The notes under the pieces: model-generated
The model's input: only the letters and a program-made list of their open reading frames with translations
Told to the model about the DNA's origin: nothing
Databases searched by the model: none
Shown: positions 1 to 5,506 of the stretch, in pieces
Layout of the letters: each line of letters opens with the position of its first letter
How positions within the stretch are numbered: position 1 is the first letter of the stretch
Program-made: the position numbers and the translations under genes
Assembly: GCA_900770345.1 (NCBI GenBank)
Contig: CAAGKF010000338.1
Location: forward strand, 1 to 9,367
Length of the DNA stretch: 9,367 nt
Reading direction: 5' to 3'
Source of the DNA: Lachnospiraceae bacterium
GTDB taxonomy: Bacteria > Bacillota > Clostridia > Lachnospirales > Lachnospiraceae

Positions 1-59
1 CGCTGCTTCATATGGTACAGCGAATGGCGGAACAGGATCATGAAGCCAAAAACAAATGA
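1..59 (+). CDS. Possible 3' end of an upstream gene (partial)
   Basis: The frame beginning at base 3 is open from the window edge to a TGA at 57-59 and ends in a polar, helix-like peptide (MVQRMAEQDHEAKNK). It would overlap the sigma-factor start by 20 nt, as is common between coupled genes. Only about 18 residues are visible, so no family can be assigned. The other two forward frames are also open for most of this stretch, so this is a weak call based on composition and position only. Confidence 0.3.
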   Translation, partial: LLHMVQRMAEQDHEAKNK

Positions 60-702
60 GCAGCTCTGCGTGCTGGCACAGCGAGGGGATGCACAGGCGC
101 AGGAGCAGCTGGTGAAAAACAATCTGGGATACATACGGAAAATCGCCAATGAACTGTATCAAAGCGTGGGGCTGGGCAACAGTGAGCTTGGCATCGACCA
201 CGATGATCTGATTCAGGAAGGAAGCATTGGCTTACTTCGGGCAATCTCTCTGTATGACCTGGATAAGAAAATAAAGTTTCTGACCTATGCCGGACAAGCC
301 ATCCGCAACGCTATGATGGATTTGATTTCCGCTGCCTTTGCCACCTTTGAGCAGCGGCTGCAATCAAAAGAGGATGGCTTTCCTATGGAACGGATCAATC
401 TGGACGATCTGCTCCCCGGCGAGGACTCCATGCAGCGTTCCGAGCTGATTGCTGATCCGTATGCCGCTGAGCCAGAGAAGATCATGATTGAAGAAGAAAA
501 CCGGCGGGAGCTGTATGAGGGGCTGAGACGCATCCCCGCAAGAGACAGGTCATACCTCCTGTACCGTTTTGGCTTTGAGGACGATCTGGAACACCCGCTG
601 ATTGGGACGGCGCTGCATTTCCATCTCAGCGAAAGCCGGGCAAAGTCAACGGAGGCTCTGGCGCTGGACAATCTATGGCTGGAACTGCCGTGGTGGTTTT
701 AA
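40..702 (+). CDS. Sigma-70-like RNA polymerase sigma factor (mobile-element type)
   Basis: This 220-residue protein should bind core RNA polymerase and direct promoter recognition. Residues about 20-110 read as sigma region 2: a helix like NNLGYIRKIANEL, then DHDDLIQEGSIGLLRAI and IKFLTYAGQAIRNAMMD, the usual core-binding and -10-recognition segments. Residues about 155-215 look like region 4, with a helix-turn-helix over HFHLSESRAKSTEALALD. The linker between them is acidic. The chosen ATG has a GGCGG purine run 9 nt upstream; the frame stays open to the window edge, but the upstream residues (RCFIWYSEWRNRI) do not look like protein of this family. A strong terminator follows. From family knowledge, short sigma-like proteins of this type are frequent in Tn1549-like conjugative elements of gut Clostridia, so the left part of the window may belong to such an element. 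The regulon is unknown. Confidence 0.8.
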   Translation: MKPKTNEQLCVLAQRGDAQAQEQLVKNNLGYIRKIANELYQSVGLGNSELGIDHDDLIQEGSIGLLRAISLYDLDKKIKFLTYAGQAIRNAMMDLISAAFATFEQRLQSKEDGFPMERINLDDLLPGEDSMQRSELIADPYAAEPEKIMIEEENRRELYEGLRRIPARDRSYLLYRFGFEDDLEHPLIGTALHFHLSESRAKSTEALALDNLWLELPWWF

Positions 703-759
703 CGTTGGATGCTGCGGCAGGACGGGGGCTTTTGATATACCTTTGTTCCACTGCTGACC

Positions 760-803
760 GGCTGGAAGAAGCTGCTTTTCGCATCTTCTTCCAGCCTTTT
801 TCT
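760..803 (+). terminator. Rho-independent terminator after the sigma-factor gene
   Basis: A perfect 12-bp stem (760-771 with 785-796, GGCTGGAAGAAG pairing with its complement) has a 13-nt loop. It is followed directly by TTTTTCT. It lies 58 nt after the sigma-factor stop codon and should end + strand transcription there. Confidence 0.85.
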
Positions 804-850
804 ATTGCTCAGACTGCCCCGTTTATAGGGCAACCTTTTCCCACCAGAAC

Positions 851-894
851 GCCGGAAATGCAGCACAGATTCAAGAATGTGCTACATTTCCGGC
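851..894. repeat. Inverted repeat, 16-bp arms with one mismatch
   Basis: Arms 851-866 (GCCGGAAATGCAGCAC) and 879-894 (GTGCTACATTTCCGGC) pair in 15 of 16 positions around a 12-nt loop. No T-run follows, so it is not an intrinsic terminator. It is the strongest hairpin of the non-coding region and could be a relaxosome-binding or structural element. Confidence 0.75.
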
Positions 895-919
895 TGCCAT
901 CCTCTCCACAAAGGTATAA

Positions 920-950
920 CACACTAGACTTTCCTACGGAAAATCGTGTG
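920..950. repeat. Interrupted palindrome CACAC-N5-TTTCC / GGAAA-N4-GTGTG
   Basis: CACAC (920-924) and TTTCC (930-934) are mirrored by GGAAA (938-942) and GTGTG (946-950), with a 3-nt centre TAC and unequal internal gaps (5 and 3-4 nt). It is followed directly by another small hairpin. A short hairpin beside a possible nicking site is the usual shape of an oriT core, but that function is inferred only. Confidence 0.55.
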
Positions 951-952
951 CC

Positions 953-973
953 AAGGGCAACGCTGTTTCCCTT
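953..973. repeat. Short hairpin AAGGG-c-AAC / GTT-t-CCCTT
   Basis: AAGGG (953-957) plus AAC (959-961) pair with GTT (965-967) plus CCCTT (969-973), leaving one C/T mismatch and a GCT loop. It sits 2 nt after the preceding palindrome. Confidence 0.55.
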
Positions 974-986
974 TGGATACCCTATG

Positions 987-1015
987 CCAACAGGGATGCT
1001 GCTCGCCCCTATTGG
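987..1015. repeat. Inverted repeat CCAACAGGG / CCCTATTGG
   Basis: Arms 987-995 and 1007-1015 pair in 8 of 9 positions around an 11-nt loop. No U-tract follows. Confidence 0.55.
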
Positions 1016-1080
1016 ATGACCCAGAGCCGACAGGCGGGCGCTGCCCTCCTTTGGAAACCTCCCACATTTTTGCGGCTATG

Positions 1081-1114
1081 GGTATCCAAACTGTAAAAAC
1101 ACAGTGTGGATACC
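1081..1114. repeat. Hairpin GGTATCCA-a-ACTGT / ACAGT-g-TGGATACC
   Basis: The arms 1081-1094 and 1101-1114 give 13 paired bases with one A/G mismatch and a 6-nt loop (AAAAAC). The left arm is also perfectly complementary over 11 nt to 972-982 (TTTGGATACCC with GGGTATCCAAA at 1080-1090), so two exclusive foldings are possible. No T-run follows. Confidence 0.65.
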
Positions 1115-1120
1115 TCGCCT

Positions 1121-1175
1121 TGAAAACAAAAAGGACAGAATCTCTTTCTGATATGATAGAGGCTCTGTCCTTTTC
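1121..1175 (-). terminator. Rho-independent terminator downstream of AKR-1
   Basis: An 11-bp stem (1129-1139 with 1164-1174, core AAGGACAGA/TCTGTCCTT) is followed on the - strand by TTTTTGTTTTC. It lies 24 nt beyond the AKR-1 stop codon and should end leftward transcription. On the + strand the stem ends in TTTTC, so it may also work in that direction. Confidence 0.8.
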
Positions 1176-1198
1176 TAAAACATTTCTCGTGCGGCAAG

Positions 1199-2203
1199 TT
1201 ATTTTTTCTGATCTAACAGTATGACACCATCGGCAGGATTATTGTCAATAGCTCCCACAATGCGGTGGGGAAGATACGGCTCCTCCAGATACGCAATGTC
1301 CTCCGCTGTCAACTTTATATCAAGCGAATCGGCGGCATCGTCGAAATGGGACGCTTTTGTAGCACCAATGATAGGAGCAGCAACACCTTTTGCCCAGTGC
1401 CAAGCCAGCGCGATCTGCTGCATCTTTACGCCGTACCGCTCTGCCAGCTCATGTACCCGCAGGACAATCTGTATATCCTGCTCCTCAGTGCGGTCATATT
1501 TACCCATAGCCACCCGGTCAGTCTTGCTGCGCAGGGTATCCGTGTTCCACTGCGGCCGGGTCAGATGTCCCGCTGCCAGTGGGCTGTAGGGCATGAGGGA
1601 TACGCCCATCTGCTTACAAATGGGGATCAGTTCCCGCTCGTCCTCCCGGTAGAGCAGGTTGTAGTGGTTCTCCATAGCCTGAAACTGTGCCCAGCCGTGG
1701 TCATGGGCGGCAAGCTGCATATTATAAAACTGGTAACCATACATGGCGGATGCGCCCAGCGCCCGCACCTTGCCAGCCCTAACCAGGTCATTCAGAGCCT
1801 CCATCGTTTCTTCGATGGGTGTATCATAGTCAAAGCGGTGGATGATATACAGATCGAGGTAATCGGTCCCCAACCGCTTCAGAGTCCCGTCAATCTCCCG
1901 GTGGATCGCCGCAGCAGACAGTCTGCCGGGATTGAAATAGACCTTGGAAGCAATGACCACTTTATCACGCGCGATGTTCTTTTTGATGGCCTGCCCCAGA
2001 TATTCCTCGCTGGTACCGGCAGAGTATCCGTTGGCGGTATCAAAAAAGTTGATTCCCAGAGAAAGTGCGTGTTTAACTACTTCCTCCGTTTCTGTTTCAT
2101 CCAGCGTCCATTCGTGCATGGTTCCGGCTTTGCCGAAGCTCATACAGCCGATGCACAGCTTTGAGATCTGTATATCCGTATTTCCTAAAGTTGTATATTC
2201 CAT
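1199..2203 (-). CDS. Aldo/keto reductase (AKR-1), YajO/IolS-like group
   Basis: The gene encodes 334 residues, normal for single-domain aldo/keto reductases, which reduce aldehydes or ketones with NAD(P)H in the cytoplasm. The catalytic tetrad can be read as Asp55 and Tyr60 (FFDTANGYSAG), Lys87 (VIASKVYF) and His122 (LYIIHRFD). A C-terminal cofactor-binding segment APIIGATKASHFDDA is present. Start choice: an in-frame ATG exists 24 nt upstream, but MEYTTLGNTD is the typical family N-terminus and has AAAGGA about 9 nt before it. The Shine-Dalgarno site and the ATG lie inside the 94-bp direct repeat, directly after a truncated AKR-4-like gene end. A terminator follows. No convincing promoter is visible just upstream. 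It may be read through from AKR-2 (158-nt gap), or may have lost its original operon promoter. The subfamily assignment is approximate and the substrate is unknown. Confidence 0.92.
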   Translation of the reverse strand: MEYTTLGNTDIQISKLCIGCMSFGKAGTMHEWTLDETETEEVVKHALSLGINFFDTANGYSAGTSEEYLGQAIKKNIARDKVVIASKVYFNPGRLSAAAIHREIDGTLKRLGTDYLDLYIIHRFDYDTPIEETMEALNDLVRAGKVRALGASAMYGYQFYNMQLAAHDHGWAQFQAMENHYNLLYREDERELIPICKQMGVSLMPYSPLAAGHLTRPQWNTDTLRSKTDRVAMGKYDRTEEQDIQIVLRVHELAERYGVKMQQIALAWHWAKGVAAPIIGATKASHFDDAADSLDIKLTAEDIAYLEEPYLPHRIVGAIDNNPADGVILLDQKK

Positions 2204-2294
2204 TACGGAGTTCCTTTCTCGCATCATGCGAAATAGCCATTATTTCCCGCTGAACACAGGGAAATGTCTGTGTTTGCCGTATTCCTTGAAGTCA
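2201..2294. repeat. 94-bp imperfect direct repeat, left copy
   Basis: By hand alignment this matches 5413-5506 in 87 of 94 positions without gaps. Similarity stops sharply at both ends: TTC before it here against TAG in the other copy, and AGAATATG after it against TGCATCTC. Read on the - strand it holds the last 17 codons and stop of an AKR-4-like gene, a 36-nt spacer with a Shine-Dalgarno site, and the AKR-1 start codon. Confidence 0.9.
2240..2294 (-). pseudogene. 3' remnant of an AKR-4-like aldo/keto reductase gene
   Basis: Reading toward the TAA at 2240-2242 gives DFKEYGKHRHFPVFSGK. This matches the C-terminus of the intact AKR-4 (DFKEYGEYRHFPVFSGR) with three substitutions. Beyond base 2294 the similarity ends, and the sequence becomes the tail region of AKR-2. 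It has no start or active site and is a recombination scar rather than a gene. The remaining stretch to 2361 contains nothing I recognise and no clear terminator for AKR-2. Confidence 0.85.
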
Positions 2295-2361
2295 AGAATA
2301 TGTTTTGAGGCATTTGGGGATTCCTTTTGACTGGCTGTGTATAAGTTGTCACTCACAGAAA

Positions 2362-3345
2362 TCAAAGATTACTGTTTGATACTTCTGCCATTGTACGCAG
2401 CTTTGCAATATCCTTATCGGTACGATTTCCGTATATTTCAATATGTGAAAGTGCCCACTCAATCTTCCCGAATTCTTCCTCAGTCAAATTCACTGCAGCT
2501 GCACCAAAATTCTCTTTCAACCGTTCTTCTTTTCTCATACCGGGGATAGGAACAACAAAACTGTACTTATGCAGCATCCAAGCAAGAGATACTTGTGCAG
2601 GGGTTGCGTGCTTTTGCTCTGCAAACCTCCGCAACATGAGTAATAGCGGCTGATTAGCCTCCACATTTTCCGGTGCAAAGCGGGTAATCACACGGCGCAC
2701 ATCATCTCCGGTATATACATCTGTTTTCTGATATTTGCCGCTCAAAAAACCGCTTGCCATTGGAGAAAACGCCACAAAGCCAATTCCCAGTTCTCCGCAG
2801 GTGGGAATAACATCTTTTTCAAACATTCTCTCCATCATGGAATATTCACTTTGCACGGCGGAAAGAGGCGTTACCGTGTTGGCGCGCCGAATTTCTTCTG
2901 CGGTTGTCATGGACTGCCCCCAGCCACGGATTTTTCCCTTTTGAATGAGTTTCCCCATAATCCCGGCAACCTCCTCCGGCGGGACACCCGCTTCATTCCG
3001 GTGCTGGTAATACAAATCCACATAGTCAGTGCGGAGGCGTTTCAGGGAAGCGTCAAGGCGGTTCTCTATTTGTTGTTCAATGTTCTCGCCGCTGTATAAA
3101 TGCAGTTTCGTGGCAATCGTAACTTTGCTGCGGATTGGAGCCAGTGCTTCACCCACCAGTTCCTCATTGGCTCCTGCCCCGTAGCCCTCCGCTGTGTCAA
3201 AATGAGTACAGCCCATTTCATAAGCCATGCGAATGAGCCGGATTGCGTCCTCTTTTGGTGGTAATGCTCCATAGCCATGAGAAAAGCCCATACAGCCGTA
3301 GCCAATTTCTGATACTTCAATATTTCGTAACTTTCTTGCTTTCAC
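2362..3345 (-). CDS. Aldo/keto reductase (AKR-2), 327 aa
   Basis: This is a full-length NAD(P)H-dependent aldo/keto reductase. The tetrad is visible as Asp50 and Tyr55 (THFDTAEGYGAG), Lys80 (VTIATKLH) and His115 (DLYYQHRNE). The C-terminal VVPIPGMRKEERLKEN is the usual cofactor-binding motif. It has the same overall type as AKR-1 (long AKR with G-x-x-M-G-F near the N-terminus) but is clearly divergent from it. The start appears to be GTG at 3345-3343, with GGAGG 11 nt upstream; the ATG closer to that site (3356-3354) is in another frame. The gene begins 6 nt after the stop of the NAD(P)-binding protein, so it is the last gene of the three-gene operon starting at AKR-3. Substrate unknown. Confidence 0.9.
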   Translation of the reverse strand: MKARKLRNIEVSEIGYGCMGFSHGYGALPPKEDAIRLIRMAYEMGCTHFDTAEGYGAGANEELVGEALAPIRSKVTIATKLHLYSGENIEQQIENRLDASLKRLRTDYVDLYYQHRNEAGVPPEEVAGIMGKLIQKGKIRGWGQSMTTAEEIRRANTVTPLSAVQSEYSMMERMFEKDVIPTCGELGIGFVAFSPMASGFLSGKYQKTDVYTGDDVRRVITRFAPENVEANQPLLLMLRRFAEQKHATPAQVSLAWMLHKYSFVVPIPGMRKEERLKENFGAAAVNLTEEEFGKIEWALSHIEIYGNRTDKDIAKLRTMAEVSNSNL

Positions 3346-3351
3346 GCTTCT

Positions 3352-3972
3352 TCATTCCTCCTTTGTTGCGTCCCGCGTAATGCTGACGCTTTCCCTCGCA
3401 TACAGGGTTTCATCTGAAATAAGCTGCACTGCCAATTTCACAAGAGATGGAATGGTTGTAATATACCCTTTCGCCGGTTCGCCTTTTATAGACAGGACAA
3501 AATCTTCCTCCGCGCCCTCTCTCAAATAGCCCGGACGAAGAACCGTATAGTTTAAATCGCTTGCCTCCACAATGTCAACCGCCTGACGGTTCGGCAGTTG
3601 CGCCGGTTCGTTGTCCAGATTATCCTCTCCGTCTATTTCGTCCGGAATTTCATTGTATATACCAACCGCGCCCATGAAGATCAGGCGCTTAATACCGCAC
3701 ACACCCATGGCCGCAATAATGTTTTCCGCAATCTTGGGCAATGCTTCTCCCGATATGGCGCAATATACAACATCCTGACCTTGCATGGCCTTTTTCAAAT
3801 CCTCAGTATTTTCAGCATCACCATTCACGACAGTCGTGCGAGGACTATCAGAAAACAGTTCCCCAGCATGACGGGCAAACAGGGTAACATAATAATCCGT
3901 ATCTGACAACAGCTTTTTTGTGATGAAGCTTCCGGCGGTGCCGGTAGCCCCCAGCAATAAAACTTTTTTCAT
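3352..3972 (-). CDS. NAD(P)-binding NmrA/atypical SDR-like protein
   Basis: This 206-residue protein has a Rossmann-type nucleotide-binding start, KKVLLLGATGTAGSF, with the G-x-x-G-x-x-G glycines at 8, 11 and 14. Arg34 at the end of the second strand (TLFARH) suggests a preference for NADP. GDAEN (about 51-55) and the strand VVYCAIS follow, as in the atypical short-chain dehydrogenase/NmrA group. No classical Y-x-x-x-K catalytic pair is evident, so it may be a reductase/epimerase-like enzyme or a redox sensor that only binds the nucleotide. It starts with ATG after GAGGAG, which overlaps the AKR-3 stop region (16-nt gap), and is followed 6 nt later by AKR-2. The family is fairly sure; the activity is not. 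Confidence 0.85.
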   Translation of the reverse strand: MKKVLLLGATGTAGSFITKKLLSDTDYYVTLFARHAGELFSDSPRTTVVNGDAENTEDLKKAMQGQDVVYCAISGEALPKIAENIIAAMGVCGIKRLIFMGAVGIYNEIPDEIDGEDNLDNEPAQLPNRQAVDIVEASDLNYTVLRPGYLREGAEEDFVLSIKGEPAKGYITTIPSLVKLAVQLISDETLYARESVSITRDATKEE

Positions 3973-3988
3973 CGTACATTCTCTCCTC

Positions 3989-4822
3989 TTACCATTTCAT
4001 GGCAGTCTCGACCATAGCGGGGTCTTCGGGATTTCCAATCATGGGAACCGCCGTGTCCATTTTCACAAGCTGAGCCATTTCGTCTGCTGTAAGTTCAAAA
4101 TCAAACACATCAAAGTTCTCTTTGATTCGTTCCTCATGAATGGACTTCGGGATAACCACCACGCCGCTCTGCATAAGGAACCGCAACGCAATCTGGGCGG
4201 TGGTTTTTCCATGTGCCTTTGCGATTTCTATCAAATCAGGATTTTCAAACATTTCATTCTTCCTACCCTGTCCCAGCGGGGCATACGCCATGTGCTGGAC
4301 ATGATATTTTTCCAGCCACTCATGTTCTGTGCGGCGCTGGCAGAGCAAATGGGTTTCAATCTGATTCACAGCAGGGATAACCTGATTAAACTCAATCAAA
4401 TCAATCAGGCGGTCAGGGTCGAAATTAGATACACCGATAGCCCGGATTTTTCTCTCTTGATACAGCTTTTCCAACTCCCTCCACGCGGCATAGTAGTTTC
4501 CGAAAGGCCAGTGGAGCAACACCAGATCAAGATAACTGGTTTTCAGTTTCTTCAGTGACGCCTCCACAGTTTCGCGGGTGTTTTCATAGGAACGGAAGTT
4601 TACTTTGGTGACAAGAAACAATTCCTCACGGGGAATACCGCTTCTCACGATTGCGTTTCCAACCGCATCCTCATTCCCGTATGCCTCCGCCGTGTCAATC
4701 ATGCGATAGCCGCTGCGGAGCGCGGTCAAAACGCTTTCCTCACATTCTGCTCCGCCCATCAGGAATGTGCCGAAGCCGAGCATAGGCATTTGAATGTTAT
4801 TATTCAGAGTAATCATGTTCAT
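3989..4822 (-). CDS. Aldo/keto reductase (AKR-3), 2,5-diketogluconate reductase-like group
   Basis: The 277-residue protein matches the shorter AKR5-type reductases. It opens with MITLNNNIQMPMLGFGTF. The tetrad reads Asp43 and Tyr48 (MIDTAEAYGNE), Lys73 (FLVTKVNF) and His104 (LVLLHWPF). IGVSNF follows at about 128-133 and the cofactor loop IPKSIHEERIKEN near the C-terminus. The first ATG is preferred over the Met at position 3, because GGAGGAA lies at 4828-4834, 5-7 nt before it. It is the first gene of a leftward operon (AKR-3, NmrA/SDR-like, AKR-2) read from the MerR-type promoter at 4885-4915, opposite merR. This implies induction by whatever the regulator senses. The natural substrate cannot be deduced. 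Confidence 0.93.
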   Translation of the reverse strand: MNMITLNNNIQMPMLGFGTFLMGGAECEESVLTALRSGYRMIDTAEAYGNEDAVGNAIVRSGIPREELFLVTKVNFRSYENTRETVEASLKKLKTSYLDLVLLHWPFGNYYAAWRELEKLYQERKIRAIGVSNFDPDRLIDLIEFNQVIPAVNQIETHLLCQRRTEHEWLEKYHVQHMAYAPLGQGRKNEMFENPDLIEIAKAHGKTTAQIALRFLMQSGVVVIPKSIHEERIKENFDVFDFELTADEMAQLVKMDTAVPMIGNPEDPAMVETAMKW

Positions 4823-4884
4823 AATCGTTCCTCCATTGGTTCGTATTTCAGCACTTGAGTAACGTACATATTTGTGCTAAGCTT

Positions 4885-4915
4885 ATCATAGCAACTTCGA
4901 GTTACTTGAAGTCAA
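4885..4915 (-). promoter_or_regulatory. MerR-type promoter of the AKR-3 operon (19-bp spacer)
   Basis: On the - strand TTGACT (4915-4910) and TATGAT (4890-4885) are separated by exactly 19 bp. MerR-family activators characteristically work on such overlong spacers by distorting the DNA. Transcription would start near 4878, giving a leader of about 55 nt before the AKR-3 start. Confidence 0.85.
4894..4912. promoter_or_regulatory. 19-bp palindromic operator for the MerR-family regulator
   Basis: On the - strand ACTTCAAGTAACTCGAAGT reads as ACTTC-n-AGT-A-ACT-n-GAAGT, a dyad with a single mismatched pair around a central A. It lies between the -35 and -10 boxes and covers most of the spacer, the usual position of a MerR-family dimer. 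Confidence 0.85.
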
Positions 4916-4942
4916 TATCTATTTTGATTTTCAGGGGGTTAT

Positions 4943-5368
4943 ATGACATATACATTGAAACAATTCGCCGCGATGTTCCATACAACAGAATACACAATTC
5001 GCTATTATACCGATATCAATCTTCTTCCTTGTCAGCGCGATAAGGGAAACCGGCGTATTTTTAATGAAGAATCCGTAAACTGGATGCAGGGAATTGCCTG
5101 CCTGAAAGGCTGCGGTGCATCCATTGAGGATATCAAAGAATACTGTGATCTGTGCCGCCTGCCAGAATCCAAAGAAACGCTTTATGCAAGGTATCAAATC
5201 ATCCTCCGGCAACGGGAACAGGCGTATAAGCGAATTGAGGAAGCCAAAGCAACGGCAGTTTATATGGACGAAAAAGTACAGCACTATGAGCAGATTATTT
5301 CCGGCATCATTCCCGATGACAGTAACCCGGAAAACTGGACAGAAGATACAAGGCCGGACAAGCATTGA
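4943..5368 (+). CDS. MerR-family transcriptional regulator, AdhR/NmlR-like
   Basis: The 141-residue protein has the MerR architecture. A winged helix-turn-helix spans residues 1-70 (YTLKQFAAMFHTTEYTIRYY, then a wing around GNRRIFNEESVNW). A dimerising coiled coil (about 77-115) and a short polar tail follow. It is divergent from the AKR-3 operon and presumably binds the palindrome at 4894-4912. It lacks the metal-binding cysteine tail of metal sensors. Cys53 (GIACLKGCG) aligns with the cysteine of aldehyde-sensing AdhR of Bacillus and of NmlR proteins, and further cysteines occur at 30, 57, 68 and 71. An electrophile or aldehyde signal is therefore plausible but inferred. The start is well placed, 5 nt after AGGGGG. 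A terminator hairpin overlaps the stop codon. Confidence 0.92.
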   Translation: MTYTLKQFAAMFHTTEYTIRYYTDINLLPCQRDKGNRRIFNEESVNWMQGIACLKGCGASIEDIKEYCDLCRLPESKETLYARYQIILRQREQAYKRIEEAKATAVYMDEKVQHYEQIISGIIPDDSNPENWTEDTRPDKH

Positions 5369-5393
5369 TCGATTTAGATGATCAGTGGTTTTT
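5363..5393 (+). terminator. Probable terminator of merR
   Basis: CATTGATC (5363-5370) pairs with GATCAGTG (5380-5387), 8 bp with one T/G wobble, around a 9-nt loop. GTTTTTC follows. It overlaps the merR stop codon. The stem is fairly weak, so efficiency is uncertain. Confidence 0.6.
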
Positions 5394-5412
5394 CGTCGGC
5401 AGCTTCCCTTAG

Positions 5413-5506
5413 CATTACGGAGTTCTTTTCTCGCATCATGCGAAATGGCCTTTATCTCCCGCTAAACACAGGGAAATGTCTGTATTCGCCGTATTCCTTG
5501 AAGTCA
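5413..5506. repeat. 94-bp imperfect direct repeat, right copy
   Basis: This is the counterpart of 2201-2294, with seven mismatches and no gaps. On the - strand it holds the true 3' end of AKR-4, a 36-nt spacer with AAAAGAA, and an ATG (5415-5413) at the place where AKR-1 starts in the other copy. Here that ATG opens only 13 codons before a TAA, so it is a start codon that has lost its gene. Confidence 0.9.

Larger units (their letters stand above)
804..1120. other. Non-coding region rich in inverted repeats; candidate transfer-origin or structured RNA
   Basis: No convincing gene lies here: the open frames lack a ribosome binding site and resemble no family. The stretch instead holds five successive inverted repeats (listed separately), a repeated AGGGCAAC followed by a TTTCCC run (827-842 and 954-971), and a long-range complementary pair (972-982 with 1080-1090). 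In related integrative elements a non-coding segment with hairpins often separates accessory genes from mobilisation genes and contains oriT. That reading is inference: no relaxase or MobC gene is in the window, and no nic site can be named with confidence. Confidence 0.45.

Noticed and set aside
1..1120. CRISPR array or tRNA/rRNA gene
   Set aside because: The repeats are inverted and non-periodic, with no regular spacers. No tRNA cloverleaf or rRNA-like sequence was seen here or elsewhere in the window.
675..1224. Open frames on the + strand at 675-1019 and 946-1224
   Set aside because: They run through the terminator and hairpin region, have no ribosome binding site, and show low-complexity, Pro/Cys-rich translation without family resemblance.
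1265..2164. 299-codon open frame on the + strand opposite AKR-1
   Set aside because: It is antisense to a gene with a complete catalytic tetrad. The translation resembles no family, and it reflects the third-base composition of AKR-1.
2265..2295. TTGACT on the - strand at 2295-2290 as a promoter for AKR-1
   Set aside because: No acceptable -10 box lies 16-19 bp downstream (candidates such as CAGACA or CACAGA). The hexamer is explained by conserved AKR coding sequence at the repeat boundary.
2295..2361. Possible terminator after AKR-2
   Set aside because: Only short complementary segments (CTGTG/CACAG) without a U-tract were found, so transcription may continue toward AKR-1.
3920..4558. 212-codon open frame on the + strand opposite AKR-3
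   Set aside because: Antisense shadow of a clear aldo/keto reductase; no recognisable domain and no ribosome binding site evidence.
2201..5506. Insertion sequence or transposon as the cause of the flanking repeats
   Set aside because: No transposase, terminal inverted repeats or short target-site duplication are visible. The repeats are coding-derived, 94 bp long and diverged, which fits homologous recombination or duplication better.
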